A DNA stretch of 44,171 nucleotides from Ruminococcus sp. (GCF_024692365.1 NZ_JAILMR010000028.1:1-44171), one strand, 5' to 3'; shown: positions 1-9,730, counted from the stretch's first letter. Numbers and translations: made by a program. Notes: a model not told the origin generated them from the letters alone.

Positions 1-1974
1 GCCGTTGCCGAGGGTCTTGCACAGCGTATCGTCAGCGGTGATGTGCCCGACAGCCTGAAAGACAGACAGATATTCTCGCTGGATATGGGCTCGCTGATAG
101 CAGGTGCAAAGTTCCGCGGCGAGTTTGAAGAGAGATTCAAGGCTGTTGTAAGCGAGATAAAGAAATCCGAGGGCAAGATAATACTGTTCATCGATGAACT
201 GCATACCATCGTGGGCGCAGGAAAATCCGACGGCGCTATGGACGCAGGCAACCTGCTGAAACCTATGCTGGCAAGGGGCGAACTGCACTGCATCGGTGCC
301 ACCACCCTCAACGAGTACAGACAGTACATCGAAAAGGATAAAGCCCTTGAAAGACGTTTCCAGCCCGTTATGGTAGACGAACCCAGCGTTGAGGATACTA
401 TCTCCATACTCCGCGGCATCAAGGAGAGATATGAGGTATTCCACGGCGTTAAGATACAGGATCAGGCGCTGATAACTGCGGCTGTACTTTCCGACAGATA
501 CCTGACAGACAGGTTCCTGCCCGATAAGGCTATCGACCTTGTGGACGAAGCCTGCGCACTTATCCGTACAGAGATGGACTCCATGCCCACCGAACTGGAT
601 GACCTGAGAAGAAAGATACTCCAGCATGAGATAGAAGAGACTGTCCTCAAAAAGGAAAGCGACAAGCTTGCCGAGGAACATCTGGCAGAAGTTCAGAAAG
701 AACTTGCCGATATGAGAGCACAGTACGACGAGATGCGCGCTAAGTGGGAAAACGAGAAGAACGCTATCTCCAAGGTGCAGAAGATCCGTGAGGAGATAGA
801 TGCTGTAAACGGCGAGATAAAACAGGCAGAGCGCGACTATGACCTCTCGAAGCTGGCAGAACTGAAATACGGCAAGCTTGAAAATCTGCAAAAGGAACTG
901 GCAGAGGAAGAAAAGAAAGCCGAGCAGTCCTCAAAGAGCAATACCCTGCTTAGAGATAAAGTAACCGATGACGAGATTGCAAGGATAATCTGCCGCTGGA
1001 CAGGCATACCAGTTGCAAAGCTGATGGAGGGCGAGCGCGACAAGCTGTTAAGGCTTGAAAGCATACTCCATGAGAGAGTTATCGGTCAGAACGAAGCTGT
1101 TGAGAAAGTCAGCGAAGCTATACTCCGTTCAAGGGCAGGTATCGCAAACCCCAACACACCTATCGGTTCCTTCCTGTTCTTAGGACCTACGGGTGTGGGC
1201 AAAACCGAGCTTGCAAAGACCCTTGCACAGGCACTGTTCGATGACGAGAACAATATGGTTCGTATAGATATGTCGGAATACATGGAGAAATTCAGCGTAA
1301 CAAGGCTGATAGGAGCGCCTCCCGGATACGTGGGCTATGAAGAAGGCGGTCAGCTGACAGAAGCTGTAAGAAGAAAGCCTTACTCCGTTGTACTGCTGGA
1401 CGAAGTCGAGAAAGCTCACCCCGATGTATTCAATATACTCTTGCAGGTGCTCGATGACGGCAGAGTTACCGATTCACAGGGCAGAACGGTAGATTTCAAG
1501 AACACCGTTATCATACTGACCTCGAACCTTGGCTCACATTTCATACTTGAGGGCATTGACGAAGAGACAGGGGATATCAGCGAGGAAGCAAGGGACAATG
1601 TCAACGACCTGCTGAAAACTCATTTCCGTCCCGAATTCCTGAACCGTCTTGACGAGATAGTAATGTACAAACCTCTGCTGAAGAGCGAGATTTACAACAT
1701 CTGCGGACTTATGCTGAAGAGCCTTGAAAAGAGACTTGCCGAAAAGCGCCTGAAAATGGAGCTTACAGAATCCGCAAAGGCAGCAATAGTGGATCAGGGC
1801 TACAATATGGCATTCGGCGCAAGACCTCTGAGAAGATTTATCCAGAGCCATGTTGAGACACTGCTGGCAAAGGCTATCATCAGAGATGACCCCGCTGCTG
1901 ACAGCCTGATGAAAGTTGACTATGACGGCAATGATTTCTCGGTAGAGACTATTGCACCTGAAAACAAGGAATAA
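1..1974 (+). CDS. clpB: ATP-dependent disaggregase ClpB, 5' end cut by window edge
   Basis: The reading frame is open from base 1, so the start lies upstream; 657 residues remain. ClpB is a hexameric cytosolic AAA+ chaperone that threads aggregated proteins through its pore together with DnaK. Visible parts are the Walker B region of the first ATPase domain ([14 protein letters not shown]), a long charged coiled-coil middle domain (about residues 185-325 of the fragment) and the complete second ATPase domain with Walker [10 protein letters not shown], pore loop GYVGYEEGG, Walker [12 protein letters not shown] and sensor region TSNLGS. The C-terminus has the small D2 domain ([11 protein letters not shown]). 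The M-domain length separates ClpB from ClpA and from ClpC, whose middle domain is shorter. About 200 N-terminal residues are missing only because of the window boundary. A strong terminator follows. Confidence 0.95.
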   Translation, partial: AVAEGLAQRIVSGDVPDSLKDRQIFSLDMGSLIAGAKFRGEFEERFKAVVSEIKKSEGKIILFIDELHTIVGAGKSDGAMDAGNLLKPMLARGELHCIGATTLNEYRQYIEKDKALERRFQPVMVDEPSVEDTISILRGIKERYEVFHGVKIQDQALITAAVLSDRYLTDRFLPDKAIDLVDEACALIRTEMDSMPTELDDLRRKILQHEIEETVLKKESDKLAEEHLAEVQKELADMRAQYDEMRAKWENEKNAISKVQKIREEIDAVNGEIKQAERDYDLSKLAELKYGKLENLQKELAEEEKKAEQSSKSNTLLRDKVTDDEIARIICRWTGIPVAKLMEGERDKLLRLESILHERVIGQNEAVEKVSEAILRSRAGIANPNTPIGSFLFLGPTGVGKTELAKTLAQALFDDENNMVRIDMSEYMEKFSVTRLIGAPPGYVGYEEGGQLTEAVRRKPYSVVLLDEVEKAHPDVFNILLQVLDDGRVTDSQGRTVDFKNTVIILTSNLGSHFILEGIDEETGDISEEARDNVNDLLKTHFRPEFLNRLDEIVMYKPLLKSEIYNICGLMLKSLEKRLAEKRLKMELTESAKAAIVDQGYNMAFGARPLRRFIQSHVETLLAKAIIRDDPAADSLMKVDYDGNDFSVETIAPENKE

Positions 1975-1984
1975 ATGTCTGTAC

Positions 1985-2016
1985 AGAGGACAGCTGAGAG
2001 ATGCTGTCCTCTTTTT
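1985..2016 (+). terminator. Intrinsic terminator of clpB
   Basis: A perfect 10-bp stem (AGAGGACAGC / GCTGTCCTCT) with an 8-nt loop is followed by a T run. It lies 11 bases after the clpB stop codon. Confidence 0.9.
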
Positions 2017-2047
2017 GTGGGGGGATAAAGACAAGAGCGGTGATATA

Positions 2048-2395
2048 TGCCAAAGAAGAGAGCTTTGGGTCAAGCCTTTCGCGAAAGGCTTGCGGAGAGC
2101 ACACTATCAGCAAAGCTGATAGTTAGAGGCAGAGCCTCTCGGTCAAGGCGCAAAAGCGACGTAGCAACAATAAAATCAATAGCAGACTGTCTTCCCGCCC
2201 TGACAAAAAGCGGGCGGTCACAAAAAATTGCTGGATCACAAAACTATCGACCCGCACTTTCTTATCGGGCGCACAGACCGCCCGCGCCGCCGTCAAACAG
2301 CGAAGCGCCTTTGACGGCTCGACCCGAGGACGCTGCCGACGCAGTCGCATAAACCGCGCGCTTTGTCTCCTTGGCATTCTCCCCGAATTTCGTCG
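2048..2395. repeat. Structured intergenic repeat, copy A (diverged)
   Basis: This fills most of the 527-base gap between clpB and glmS. Reading along the plus strand it has a GCCAA...TTTGG hairpin, a perfect 22-bp palindrome with arms CAAGCCTTTCG at 2071-2092, a 9-bp stem at 2103-2111/2115-2123, a 6-bp stem at 2125-2130/2134-2139, a GC-rich stem at 2195-2200/2212-2217 and a 9-bp stem at 2289-2297/2310-2318. The order matches copy C on the same strand and copy B on the other strand. The 2103-2123 and 2289-2318 stems have different sequences from the corresponding stems in copies C and B but are fully paired. The far end (about 2365-2395) resembles the first module in reverse orientation, so the copy is bounded by inverted ends. 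An open frame at 2047-2352 is not credible as a gene. Confidence 0.85.
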
Positions 2396-2412
2396 AAACA
2401 TCTACCAAACTA

Positions 2413-2441
2413 TTGACAGTCCGTTAAATTTCTGATATAAT
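2413..2441 (+). promoter_or_regulatory. Consensus sigma-A promoter of glmS
   Basis: TTGACA at 2413-2418 and TATAAT at 2436-2441 are separated by 17 bases. The predicted leader is only about 50 nt, so there is no room for a glmS ribozyme. Confidence 0.92.
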
Positions 2442-2501
2442 CATTTTAGATGTTTTATCACTGCATAAGAGAATGATCCCGTATAATGGAGGTAATATAT
2501 A

Positions 2502-4340
2502 ATGTGTGGTATAGTTGGTTTTACAGGTGACCATCAGGCTGCTCCTGTGCTGCTTGACGGTCTTTCCAAGCTTGAATACAGAGGTTACGATTCGGCTGGT
2601 ATTGCTGTACGCGACGGCGAAAAAGATACCGAGATAATCAAGGAGAAAGGCAAGCTGGAAGTTCTTATAAATATGACAGACGGCGGCAAGGCAGTTAAAG
2701 GCTGCTGCGGTATAGGTCATACCAGATGGGCTACCCACGGCGAACCCTCCGCACTTAATGCTCACCCTCATGCTACCGATGATGAGAATGTCATCGCAGT
2801 ACATAACGGTATCATCGAGAACTATCAGGAACTCCGCGACAAGCTGGTAAAGGCAGGATATACTTTCAAGTCACAGACCGATACCGAGGTTGCTGTAAAG
2901 CTTATCGATTACTACTACCGCAAGTACGGCGAGGGTCCTGTTGATTCCATCGCAAGAGCAATGATACGTATCCGCGGAAGCTACGCTCTCTGCGTTATGT
3001 TCAAGGACTATCCCCAGGAGATATATACCGCACGTAAGGACAGCCCCATGATAATCGGTATTACAAACGGCGAGACCTATGTGGCTTCTGACGTTCCTGC
3101 AATACTGAAATATACAAGAAACGTATACTATATCGGCAACCACGAGATAGCAAAGCTCGAAAAGGGCAATGTTACTTTCTACAATATCGAGCGCGAGGAG
3201 ATCACCAAGGAGATCACCGAGATAAAGTGGAACGCCGAAGCAGCTGAAAAGGGCGGCTATGAGCACTTCATGCTGAAAGAGATACACGAGCAGCCCAAGG
3301 TTATAAAGGATACCATCAACTCCGTTGTTAAGGACGGCGATATCGTGCTTTCCGAATTCGGTCTTACCGATGAGGAAGTACAGGCACTTTCTCAGATATA
3401 CATAGTTGCCTGCGGTTCTGCTTACCATGTTGGTGTTGCGGCGCAGTATGTTATCGAGGAACTTACTACTATCCCTGTGAGGGTTGAACTTGCCAGCGAG
3501 TTCAGATACAGAAAGACTCCTTTCAACAAGAACAGTCTTGTTATTATAATAAGCCAGTCGGGCGAAACTGCCGACAGCCGTGCCGCACTTACTCTTGCTA
3601 AGGAAAACGGCATAAAGACACTGGGTATCGTAAATGTTGTAGGCTCGAATATCGCGCGTGAAGCCGACAGCGTGTTCTACACACTGGCAGGTCCCGAGAT
3701 TTCCGTTGCTACTACAAAGGCATACAGCACTCAGCTTATCGCAACATATCTGCTGGCTATGAAGTTTGCAAAGGTACGCGGTGAGATATCCGACGAAAGA
3801 CTGACTGAACTTCTTGAAGAGATACAGACCATTCCCGACAAGGTAGCGAAGATACTTGAAGACAAGGAAAGGATACAGTGGTTCGCTTCCAAATTTGCAA
3901 ATATCCGCGATGCTTTCTTCATCGGCAGAGGTATCGACTACGCAGTAAGCCTTGAAGGTTCGCTGAAAATGAAAGAGATAAGCTATATCCACTCGGAGGC
4001 TTATGCAGCAGGCGAACTGAAGCACGGACCTATCAGCCTTATTGAGAACGGCACTCTTGTTATCAGCGTGCTTTCTCAGCAGGCACTGTTTGAAAAGACA
4101 GTTTCCAACATGGTTGAGTGCAAGGCAAGAGGTGCTTACATCATGGGTCTGACTTCCTACGGCAATTACAGCGTAGAGGACACAGCAGACTTCACTGCAT
4201 ACGTACCCAAGACCGACCCGTTGTTTGCGGCAAGCCTTGCGGTAGTACCTCTCCAGCTTCTCGGATACTATATCTCAGTTGCTAAGGGTCTTGACGTTGA
4301 CAAGCCGAGAAATCTGGCTAAGAGTGTTACTGTTGAATAA
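2502..4340 (+). CDS. glmS: Glutamine-fructose-6-phosphate aminotransferase (isomerizing)
   Basis: GlmS makes glucosamine-6-phosphate from fructose-6-phosphate and glutamine, the first step towards UDP-GlcNAc for peptidoglycan. The 612 residues match the usual length. The N-terminal glutaminase domain begins MCGIVGF, whose Cys2 is the nucleophile after Met removal, and continues with YRGYDSAG and HTRWATHG. Two SIS sugar-isomerase domains follow; the first has ACGSAYH and SQSGETADS, and the C-terminus is PRNLAKSVTVE. The ATG is preceded by GGAGG with good spacing. The gene is monocistronic, between its own promoter and a strong terminator. In many Firmicutes glmS is controlled by a self-cleaving ribozyme in a long leader; the leader here is too short for that. 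Confidence 0.98.
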   Translation: MCGIVGFTGDHQAAPVLLDGLSKLEYRGYDSAGIAVRDGEKDTEIIKEKGKLEVLINMTDGGKAVKGCCGIGHTRWATHGEPSALNAHPHATDDENVIAVHNGIIENYQELRDKLVKAGYTFKSQTDTEVAVKLIDYYYRKYGEGPVDSIARAMIRIRGSYALCVMFKDYPQEIYTARKDSPMIIGITNGETYVASDVPAILKYTRNVYYIGNHEIAKLEKGNVTFYNIEREEITKEITEIKWNAEAAEKGGYEHFMLKEIHEQPKVIKDTINSVVKDGDIVLSEFGLTDEEVQALSQIYIVACGSAYHVGVAAQYVIEELTTIPVRVELASEFRYRKTPFNKNSLVIIISQSGETADSRAALTLAKENGIKTLGIVNVVGSNIAREADSVFYTLAGPEISVATTKAYSTQLIATYLLAMKFAKVRGEISDERLTELLEEIQTIPDKVAKILEDKERIQWFASKFANIRDAFFIGRGIDYAVSLEGSLKMKEISYIHSEAYAAGELKHGPISLIENGTLVISVLSQQALFEKTVSNMVECKARGAYIMGLTSYGNYSVEDTADFTAYVPKTDPLFAASLAVVPLQLLGYYISVAKGLDVDKPRNLAKSVTVE

Positions 4341-4346
4341 TATTTT

Positions 4347-4380
4347 CGGCGGACAGATACACATTCTGTCCGCCGTTTTT
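4347..4380 (+). terminator. Intrinsic terminator of glmS
   Basis: An 11-bp perfect stem (CGGCGGACAGA and its complement) with a 7-nt loop is followed by TTTTT. Confidence 0.93.
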
Positions 4381-4391
4381 GTATACTATAT

Positions 4392-4421
4392 AAAAACGAG
4401 GACGGCATAAAAACCGTCCTC
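4392..4421 (-). terminator. Terminator of the GH8 gene, facing glmS
   Basis: The stem GAGGACGG / CCGTCCTC (4398-4405 / 4414-4421) is followed on the minus strand by a T run (A run at 4392-4396). It stands back to back with the glmS terminator. Confidence 0.85.
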
Positions 4422-4427
4422 TTGTTT

Positions 4428-5585
4428 TTACCACATCTTATAGTTTCCGCTGAGGGCTAAGAATGCAAAGAGGTACAGGCAGTTATCGTAATAGCGTCTG
4501 TCGCCTTTGCGGAGAGGTTCGTTCCAGAAACGTTCTACCCATTCTGCGGCAAGGCGTACCGATTTGTCCTCTGCATCGAAAGAAAGGGGTTCGCTTATGG
4601 CAAGAGATGCCTGTGCTGTTGTTGCCAGCAGACCGACAGGGTGTCTTGCGGGTTCATCAAGTGGTGTACCATCGACCTCATAGGTCACGAAAGGTTCTTT
4701 TTTATTGACGATGCCGAGAATGTACTGCAAACGTCTTACTGCATTTTCAAGTCGCTCGTCACTTCCGCACCATGAACTGTCAAGTCCGATATTCGCCGCT
4801 GTACGGTAAGCATCGCTGTAAAACCAGTCGTGCCTTTCGGTCGCCCATGGCAGAGGGCGCTTCATCGGTGAACCGTCAAACTCGCCGTACTCGGGATTCA
4901 TGCCTGTGATGGGATGGCATGATCTCACGATATAATCGCGGCTTGCCTTAGCCGCCTGTGCGAAGAATTCTCTGTCTTCCTCATAAGCCCATTTTGCGAA
5001 AAGCTCGTAAAAATGGGGCAAATGATAGGAAGCATCGGTAAAATCAGAACCTGGGATAAAGAGTATCAGCTTGTTATCCCTGTTCCACATCGGCGCACCT
5101 GCCCTGCCGTTTTCGCCCTTGTGAACACAGGCACGGAGTATCTCCTTTGCTTCGTGGGAATAGTTGAATATGCCCTCGCCGTCGCCCCATCTGTGGGAAG
5201 CGAAAAACAGTGCCATTGCGAAAAATTCCTCACCATCGGGTGCGGGACCCTCTGCAAAACTCTTGCCGTCCACACCGCATGACCACCTGAAATAGCCCTC
5301 GTTTTCGCCCTCGGTCAGGTACATATATTTCTTTGACCATTTCCATATTTTATCAAATATATCCTTTTTATCCAGCTGAACAGCCATCATCATGCCGTAG
5401 GACATTCCCTCTGTTCTGGCATCGTGGTTTCCTGTGTCCTCAAAATAGCCTGTATCGCCGTCCTCGTGATAAAAGCTGTCCTCACCGTAAAAGAATTCCT
5501 GTACTATTTCGTTCAGCCTTGCGGATATCTCAGCATCTGTTTTTCCTATCTCTGCAAATGCATTGCGGTATTTTCTGTTTTCCAT
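4428..5585 (-). CDS. GH8 reducing-end xylose-releasing exo-oligoxylanase (Rex-like)
   Basis: The 385-residue protein belongs to glycoside hydrolase family 8. The segment around residues 55-70 (DARTEGMSYGMMMAVQLD) carries the family's general acid, probably Glu59. WFYSDAYRT at about 254-262 holds the probable base, Asp258, at the position seen in Rex enzymes. Other family segments are PDGEEFFAMALFFAS and PRPLPWA-like KRPLPWATERHDW. There is no signal peptide, which fits the cytosolic Rex enzymes that remove xylose from the reducing end of xylo-oligosaccharides, rather than secreted endoglucanases of the same family. That sub-function is an inference from similarity and from the missing leader peptide. 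A GGAGG lies 6 bases upstream of the ATG. The gene is monocistronic. Confidence 0.88.
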   Translation of the reverse strand: MENRKYRNAFAEIGKTDAEISARLNEIVQEFFYGEDSFYHEDGDTGYFEDTGNHDARTEGMSYGMMMAVQLDKKDIFDKIWKWSKKYMYLTEGENEGYFRWSCGVDGKSFAEGPAPDGEEFFAMALFFASHRWGDGEGIFNYSHEAKEILRACVHKGENGRAGAPMWNRDNKLILFIPGSDFTDASYHLPHFYELFAKWAYEEDREFFAQAAKASRDYIVRSCHPITGMNPEYGEFDGSPMKRPLPWATERHDWFYSDAYRTAANIGLDSSWCGSDERLENAVRRLQYILGIVNKKEPFVTYEVDGTPLDEPARHPVGLLATTAQASLAISEPLSFDAEDKSVRLAAEWVERFWNEPLRKGDRRYYDNCLYLFAFLALSGNYKMW

Positions 5586-5617
5586 CCTGCACCTCCGTGT
5601 TGATTTTCATTACTATG

Positions 5618-5646
5618 ATTTTAGCATGATGAGTTCTCAAAGTCTA
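5618..5646 (-). promoter_or_regulatory. Possible promoter of the GH8 gene
   Basis: On the minus strand TAGACT and TAAAAT are 17 bases apart, about 33 bases upstream of the ATG. The -35 box is a weak match. Confidence 0.45.
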
Positions 5647-5679
5647 CCCAAAAATTGCTTCTGATTTCCCATTTTTGAC

Positions 5680-5708
5680 AAAAAAATACAGCCGCCGAAG
5701 CAGCTGTA
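5680..5708 (-). terminator. Terminator of the kinase/regulator operon
   Basis: The stem TACAGC / GCTGTA (5687-5692 / 5703-5708) is followed on the minus strand by seven T. It lies about 20 bases beyond the response regulator stop. Confidence 0.75.
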
Positions 5709-5728
5709 AAAAGCATTATTCATTGAAT

Positions 5729-6442
5729 TCAATTGTTCCAACAGTATATTCCTGCGATATCGGAAATATCTCCCTCGATATCATACAAAGCCGAATTCAG
5801 GGTAGTACAGCCGTGGCGCTTAACGATGATGTTGTTGACTTCCGCCTTTTCAAAACAGCCCCGCATATCCTTGAACAGCGCCCTGAGATCTTCTTCCTTG
5901 TCGAAATCGCCATCATAGAGGACATCTATCAGTTCGGCATTTGAGGATACTTCACCGTTTTTGTAAACCAGATATGCAAACAGTTCCATCGTCAGCTTGT
6001 GTTCAAAATCAAACTCGCTGTCATTCAGCAAGACTGTGAATCTCTCTCCGCAGGATATCTTCAAAGGCTTTTTAACAGCCTGCGCGATAGGGAACCGCAG
6101 ATGTCTCAGGGCTTCGCGGATATCTTCCTCGTCAAAGGGTTTCTCGATGAATCCGCTTGGGTATACTTTCAGCGCATCAAGAGCGTACTCCGGGTGTCCT
6201 GTCACAAAAATTATATTCAGCTTTGGGTATGAAGCTTCAAGATAATGCGCACCGACTATACCGTTGATACCGGGCATTTCAATATCAAGGAACAGCACAT
6301 CTGCCTCGTTTTCTTCCAGCAGTGCCATAGCGTCCGTCACCGACCCTGCCGAAAGGTGGGTACCCTCGGGGTCTATCTTTTTAAGAAAAAGATCCATCAT
6401 TACCAGAGAAGCCCCGCTGTCATCAGCAAAAATAGTAGTCAT
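5729..6442 (-). CDS. Response regulator with winged-helix type output domain
   Basis: This 237-residue protein has a receiver domain (about 1-118) with the acidic pair D7/D8, the phosphoacceptor D53 in FLDIEMPG, T81 in VTGH and K101 in EKPF. The C-terminal part (about 128-220, from ISCGERFTVLLN through LFAYLVYKNGEVSSNAEL to VKRHG) resembles the Trans_reg_C/SARP-like winged helix, so it is a probable DNA-binding regulator and not a LytTR or NarL type. Its start codon overlaps the stop of the upstream kinase gene (ATGA at 6439-6442), so the two are translationally coupled. Targets are unknown; the adjacent BspA-like gene is a candidate only by position. Confidence 0.88.
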   Translation of the reverse strand: MTTIFADDSGASLVMMDLFLKKIDPEGTHLSAGSVTDAMALLEENEADVLFLDIEMPGINGIVGAHYLEASYPKLNIIFVTGHPEYALDALKVYPSGFIEKPFDEEDIREALRHLRFPIAQAVKKPLKISCGERFTVLLNDSEFDFEHKLTMELFAYLVYKNGEVSSNAELIDVLYDGDFDKEEDLRALFKDMRGCFEKAEVNNIIVKRHGCTTLNSALYDIEGDISDIAGIYCWNN

Positions 6443-7722
6443 ATATTTTCACTCCCTTCTACATACTCCACATCGATGAGGGTCACACGGGCGCATATTC
6501 CGTACTCCTCCTGTATCAGTTCAAGCATACCGTTACCGTTCACCGCAAGCCTTGCGCGAACATTCCGCACACCGATACCGCGGCGTTTTTCCTGCTTGTC
6601 GGTAAGGTTTAGTTCACCCTTGCCTATATCATGAACTTCGATTATTACTCCGTATTCCTCGTCACGCTGGATTATCTTTACAGTACCGCCGAACTCTCTC
6701 GCCGCGATAGCATGACGAACAGCGTTTTCCACCAAAGGTTCAATCGTCAGGGAAGGCAAAAGAAAATCCTCGGATTCTATGTCATACTCAACTTCAAGCC
6801 TGTCACCGAAATTCATTTTTTCCAGCGCAAGATAAGCCTTGATGTTTCGCAGTTCCTGTTCAAATGTCACAGGTTTCGGGTTGCCCAGCTGGTCAAAATG
6901 CGACCGCAGATATCTCGAAAAATTTTTAAGGCTCTCATATATCTCGGGATAATCTATACACCGCGCCTGTATCGCCATAAGGGAATTGTTTATAAAATGC
7001 GGCTGTATCTGCGCCATCAGAAGTTCGTTGTTGCGGTGTTCGAGTTCCAGTCTGGAATCATTCAGATTCTGCTGAACTTCGCCGTGGTATATCGCCGAAA
7101 GATAATAATAGTATATAACTATATCGAACGCCGCCACTTCGTTTACGTGACCAACTATCTTTCCCGAATATTCGAGATACACCGTGATACTGGTAGAAAT
7201 TACCATGAATATCACGATCACCGATTTTGAAAGGTCGCCCTTAGCCATTATGCCTATGGAATACAGCCCCAGCATAGCGATATAGAATATCACCGTCACC
7301 GCAGGCAGAAAATGCAGGCTGCCCGATATAAATCCGTAGTTCTCGTTATATGTGCATATCAGCCCATGGTGGAACAGGTTGATGAACACTGCAATAAAAT
7401 CAACAAAATAGGGCACAAGCACAAGGGCGTGCAGCCACTTTCGTTTTATGGGTGCCACAAGGTCAAGTTCAAGTATCACCAGCAGCGGATGAATCCAGTA
7501 TACCAGCGACGCTTTAAGGTAGAGTATCCACAGTGGCTTTTCGTACTCGACGCACCATTTTTCCAGAAAATCGCACACCGACAGAAAAAGCACCAGCAGC
7601 AGCATAGTGCCCGCAGTCTGCGTACCCTCGATCTTCGTTTTGCGGTTGACAACGAGTATGATGAACAGACCAGTGAGAAGCATCAGCGTCATATAGCTGC
7701 TTTGGAGATATTCAAGAAGCAT
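6439..7722 (-). CDS. Multi-pass membrane sensor histidine kinase (LytS/His_kinase family)
   Basis: The 427-residue protein has about seven hydrophobic segments in residues 10-215, with no large extracellular domain, then a HisKA_7TM-like to His_kinase arrangement. QIQPHFINNSL places the phosphorylated histidine at His242. The ATP-binding part has PLVENAVRH (N box, 329-337), HDIGKG (G1, 364-369) and RGIGVRNVRARL (G2). The PHF.NNSL motif and short kinase domain are typical of the LytS/YesM branch. It should phosphorylate the overlapping response regulator. The seven-helix sensor could detect a membrane-soluble or small ligand; nothing in the sequence identifies it. The start has GGAG 7 to 10 bases upstream. 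Confidence 0.9.
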   Translation of the reverse strand: MLLEYLQSSYMTLMLLTGLFIILVVNRKTKIEGTQTAGTMLLLVLFLSVCDFLEKWCVEYEKPLWILYLKASLVYWIHPLLVILELDLVAPIKRKWLHALVLVPYFVDFIAVFINLFHHGLICTYNENYGFISGSLHFLPAVTVIFYIAMLGLYSIGIMAKGDLSKSVIVIFMVISTSITVYLEYSGKIVGHVNEVAAFDIVIYYYYLSAIYHGEVQQNLNDSRLELEHRNNELLMAQIQPHFINNSLMAIQARCIDYPEIYESLKNFSRYLRSHFDQLGNPKPVTFEQELRNIKAYLALEKMNFGDRLEVEYDIESEDFLLPSLTIEPLVENAVRHAIAAREFGGTVKIIQRDEEYGVIIEVHDIGKGELNLTDKQEKRRGIGVRNVRARLAVNGNGMLELIQEEYGICARVTLIDVEYVEGSENI

Positions 7723-7754
7723 CTGTTCTCCACCCCCAAGTATTGGTTTTATTC

Positions 7755-7783
7755 ATTATAGCATATTCACAGTTTATTTTCAA
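7755..7783 (-). promoter_or_regulatory. Promoter of the kinase/regulator operon
   Basis: On the minus strand TTGAAA (7778-7783) and TATAAT (7755-7760) have a 17-base spacer, about 33 bases before the ATG. Confidence 0.85.
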
Positions 7784-7889
7784 GTAGTATTTTTCCATTA
7801 TGTTACACAATGATTAAGTAGTTATGTCAGGAACGATGTTATATATGCACTATCTTTGATGTATATATTTGTTGCTTTCGACGATACAC

Positions 7890-7922
7890 AAAAAGATCGG
7901 CAGTCTCCGAAGAAACTGCCGA
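7890..7922 (-). terminator. Terminator of the BspA-like gene
   Basis: The stem TCGGCAGT / ACTGCCGA (7897-7904 / 7915-7922) is followed on the minus strand by a T run. Confidence 0.82.
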
Positions 7923-7954
7923 CCGTATATAGTCCGTTATTATTTTGACTTGAA

Positions 7955-9730
7955 TTACTTTACAGTAACAGTGAATGCTCTCTTGCTGAGGTTGGAAGTA
8001 TCCCACTTGCCGTTTACCTTTGCAGCGATAACTACCTTATGGGTGCTGCCTGCGGTAAGCTTGGGTGAGGTGAACGATGTTGCATTAACATCGAGGTATG
8101 CCTGTACTTTCCACTTGCCTGCAAGCTTAACAGCTATGCCGTACTTTTCAGCACCTTTGACCTGAGTCCAGCAGAATCTGAACTGGTGGGTAGGCTCATT
8201 ATAAGCAATGGTTTCAATTTTAGGATATGTAGAATATTGATGGACATATACATAAGCAACGTTGTAATGTTCACTTGAATCCTCTTCGCTCCAGTTCCAC
8301 TCGCCGTCTATCATAGCAATAACGGCAAAATCATGCCAACCCGGTTCCAGATTTCCTATTGTGAAGCCATCACCTTTTTCCGGAGCATCGGAACAAGTAG
8401 CGTGCATTACCCACTCACCGTTTATTTTTTCAAAAATGCCGTACTTTTCAGCACCGTAAACAGCTGTCCATGAGAGCTTAACAGAATCGTAGGTTAGTTC
8501 TTTATATACATGAGGATATTCTTTATCGATATTGAATTCCTTGTTGGCATTTACAAGAACATCATTGCCCTCTCCTATCTCAACGTCTCTCCACTGACGC
8601 TCAGTACCATTGTATATAACATTATTTACACCTGTATTATCGAATGCCTTTGCACCGATAGTTTTGAGTGTGGAAGGCAGAGTAACCCTTGACAGTGACT
8701 TGCAGCTGTTGAATGCTGCGTCATCGATAGAAGTTACACCCTCGGGGACAGTGAAACCGGTTATGCCGGTTGATGCAAAAGCCCCCATAGGAATGGTTGT
8801 GAGTTTCTTTGAGAATATGTCTACCTTCATCTCATGGCAGTTTGCAAATGCTCTTTTGCCCAAAGTTGTAAGGTTCTCGGGAAGAGAAACTTCTTTGAGA
8901 TTCTTGCAGTTAGCAAATGCATCATTGCCGATAGAAGTCAACTTTTCACAAGGAACCAGATTCAGTACAGTCAGAGCGGAACATGAACCGAAAGCAGAAT
9001 TACCGATAGTTTCCAGATCACGTAATTCAGAAAGGTCGCTTAGACTTGAACAGCCGAAGAATGCGTAATCTCCAATATCGACAACTTCATACATATCTAT
9101 GTCTGAAAGGTTCTCGCATTTGTAGAAAGCTTTCTTGCCGATAGTGGTGCCGTAGAAATAAACTTCCCGAAGATTTGTGCACTCCTGAAAAGCGCCTGTA
9201 CCGATATATTTTACTCTACCGGGAATATGGAAAACTTCAAGGCTTGTGCATCTCTGGAATGTACCCTCTTCGATAGCTTCCAGTCCGCCTAAGTTATTAA
9301 TTTCATCGAGACTTGTGCAGTTTGAAAAAGCACCGCGTCCGATGGTTTTAACGCTGTTGCTACAATACACACTCTTAAGAGCGGTACAATTGCAGAATGC
9401 AAATTCACCGACCGAAGTTATATAATTGGAAAAATATATTTCTGTTACATACTCGTTTCCCATGAAAGCTTTGTCACCGATCTTGGTAACGGTCTTGCCA
9501 TTGATTTTAACGGGGATCTCAACTACGCTCTCTGTGCCGTTATACTTGGTTATGGATACAGTGCCGTCGGAAAGTTCCTCATAGGTGTAATCACCGCTTA
9601 CTGCTTCGGCGCTTGCTGTGATAGCAGTATCAGCGATAACATTGCCGATAGCTGTGCCGGGTACGCAGGTAGCTACACTCATAAGTGCCAGTACACTTGC
9701 GAGGGTTGATTTCATGATCTTGTTTGCCAT
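7955..9730 (-). CDS. Secreted BspA-like leucine-rich repeat protein with two C-terminal Fn3-like modules
   Basis: The 591-residue protein starts with a signal peptide (about 1-43, cleavage near ASAEA). Residues about 80-390 are LRR_5 repeats of roughly 23 residues with the pattern I-G--AF--C--L--V-LP, ending with the NVIYNGTERQW segment common after such arrays. Two related beta-sandwich modules follow (about 404-498 and 500-591), both with GAEKYGI, a short LxGxW strand and AxxNGxW near the end, which look like Fn3 domains. There is no sortase motif or transmembrane anchor, so it is secreted or held by other means. BspA-like proteins bind host or other surface molecules, and in ruminococci some are linked to plant fibre; the target here is unknown. 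AAGGAG precedes the ATG. Confidence 0.88.
   Translation of the reverse strand: MANKIMKSTLASVLALMSVATCVPGTAIGNVIADTAITASAEAVSGDYTYEELSDGTVSITKYNGTESVVEIPVKINGKTVTKIGDKAFMGNEYVTEIYFSNYITSVGEFAFCNCTALKSVYCSNSVKTIGRGAFSNCTSLDEINNLGGLEAIEEGTFQRCTSLEVFHIPGRVKYIGTGAFQECTNLREVYFYGTTIGKKAFYKCENLSDIDMYEVVDIGDYAFFGCSSLSDLSELRDLETIGNSAFGSCSALTVLNLVPCEKLTSIGNDAFANCKNLKEVSLPENLTTLGKRAFANCHEMKVDIFSKKLTTIPMGAFASTGITGFTVPEGVTSIDDAAFNSCKSLSRVTLPSTLKTIGAKAFDNTGVNNVIYNGTERQWRDVEIGEGNDVLVNANKEFNIDKEYPHVYKELTYDSVKLSWTAVYGAEKYGIFEKINGEWVMHATCSDAPEKGDGFTIGNLEPGWHDFAVIAMIDGEWNWSEEDSSEHYNVAYVYVHQYSTYPKIETIAYNEPTHQFRFCWTQVKGAEKYGIAVKLAGKWKVQAYLDVNATSFTSPKLTAGSTHKVVIAAKVNGKWDTSNLSKRAFTVTVK

Noticed and set aside
2047..2352. 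Open frame of 101 codons between clpB and glmS
   Set aside because: It lies wholly inside repeat copy A, has Arg/Ala/Pro-rich composition from palindromes and no ribosome binding site.
2442..2501. glmS ribozyme
   Set aside because: The leader is about 50 nt and shows no room for the conserved core.
2871..4025. Open frame of 384 codons antisense to glmS
   Set aside because: It is a shadow of glmS, rich in Cys/Tyr/Leu without domain features.
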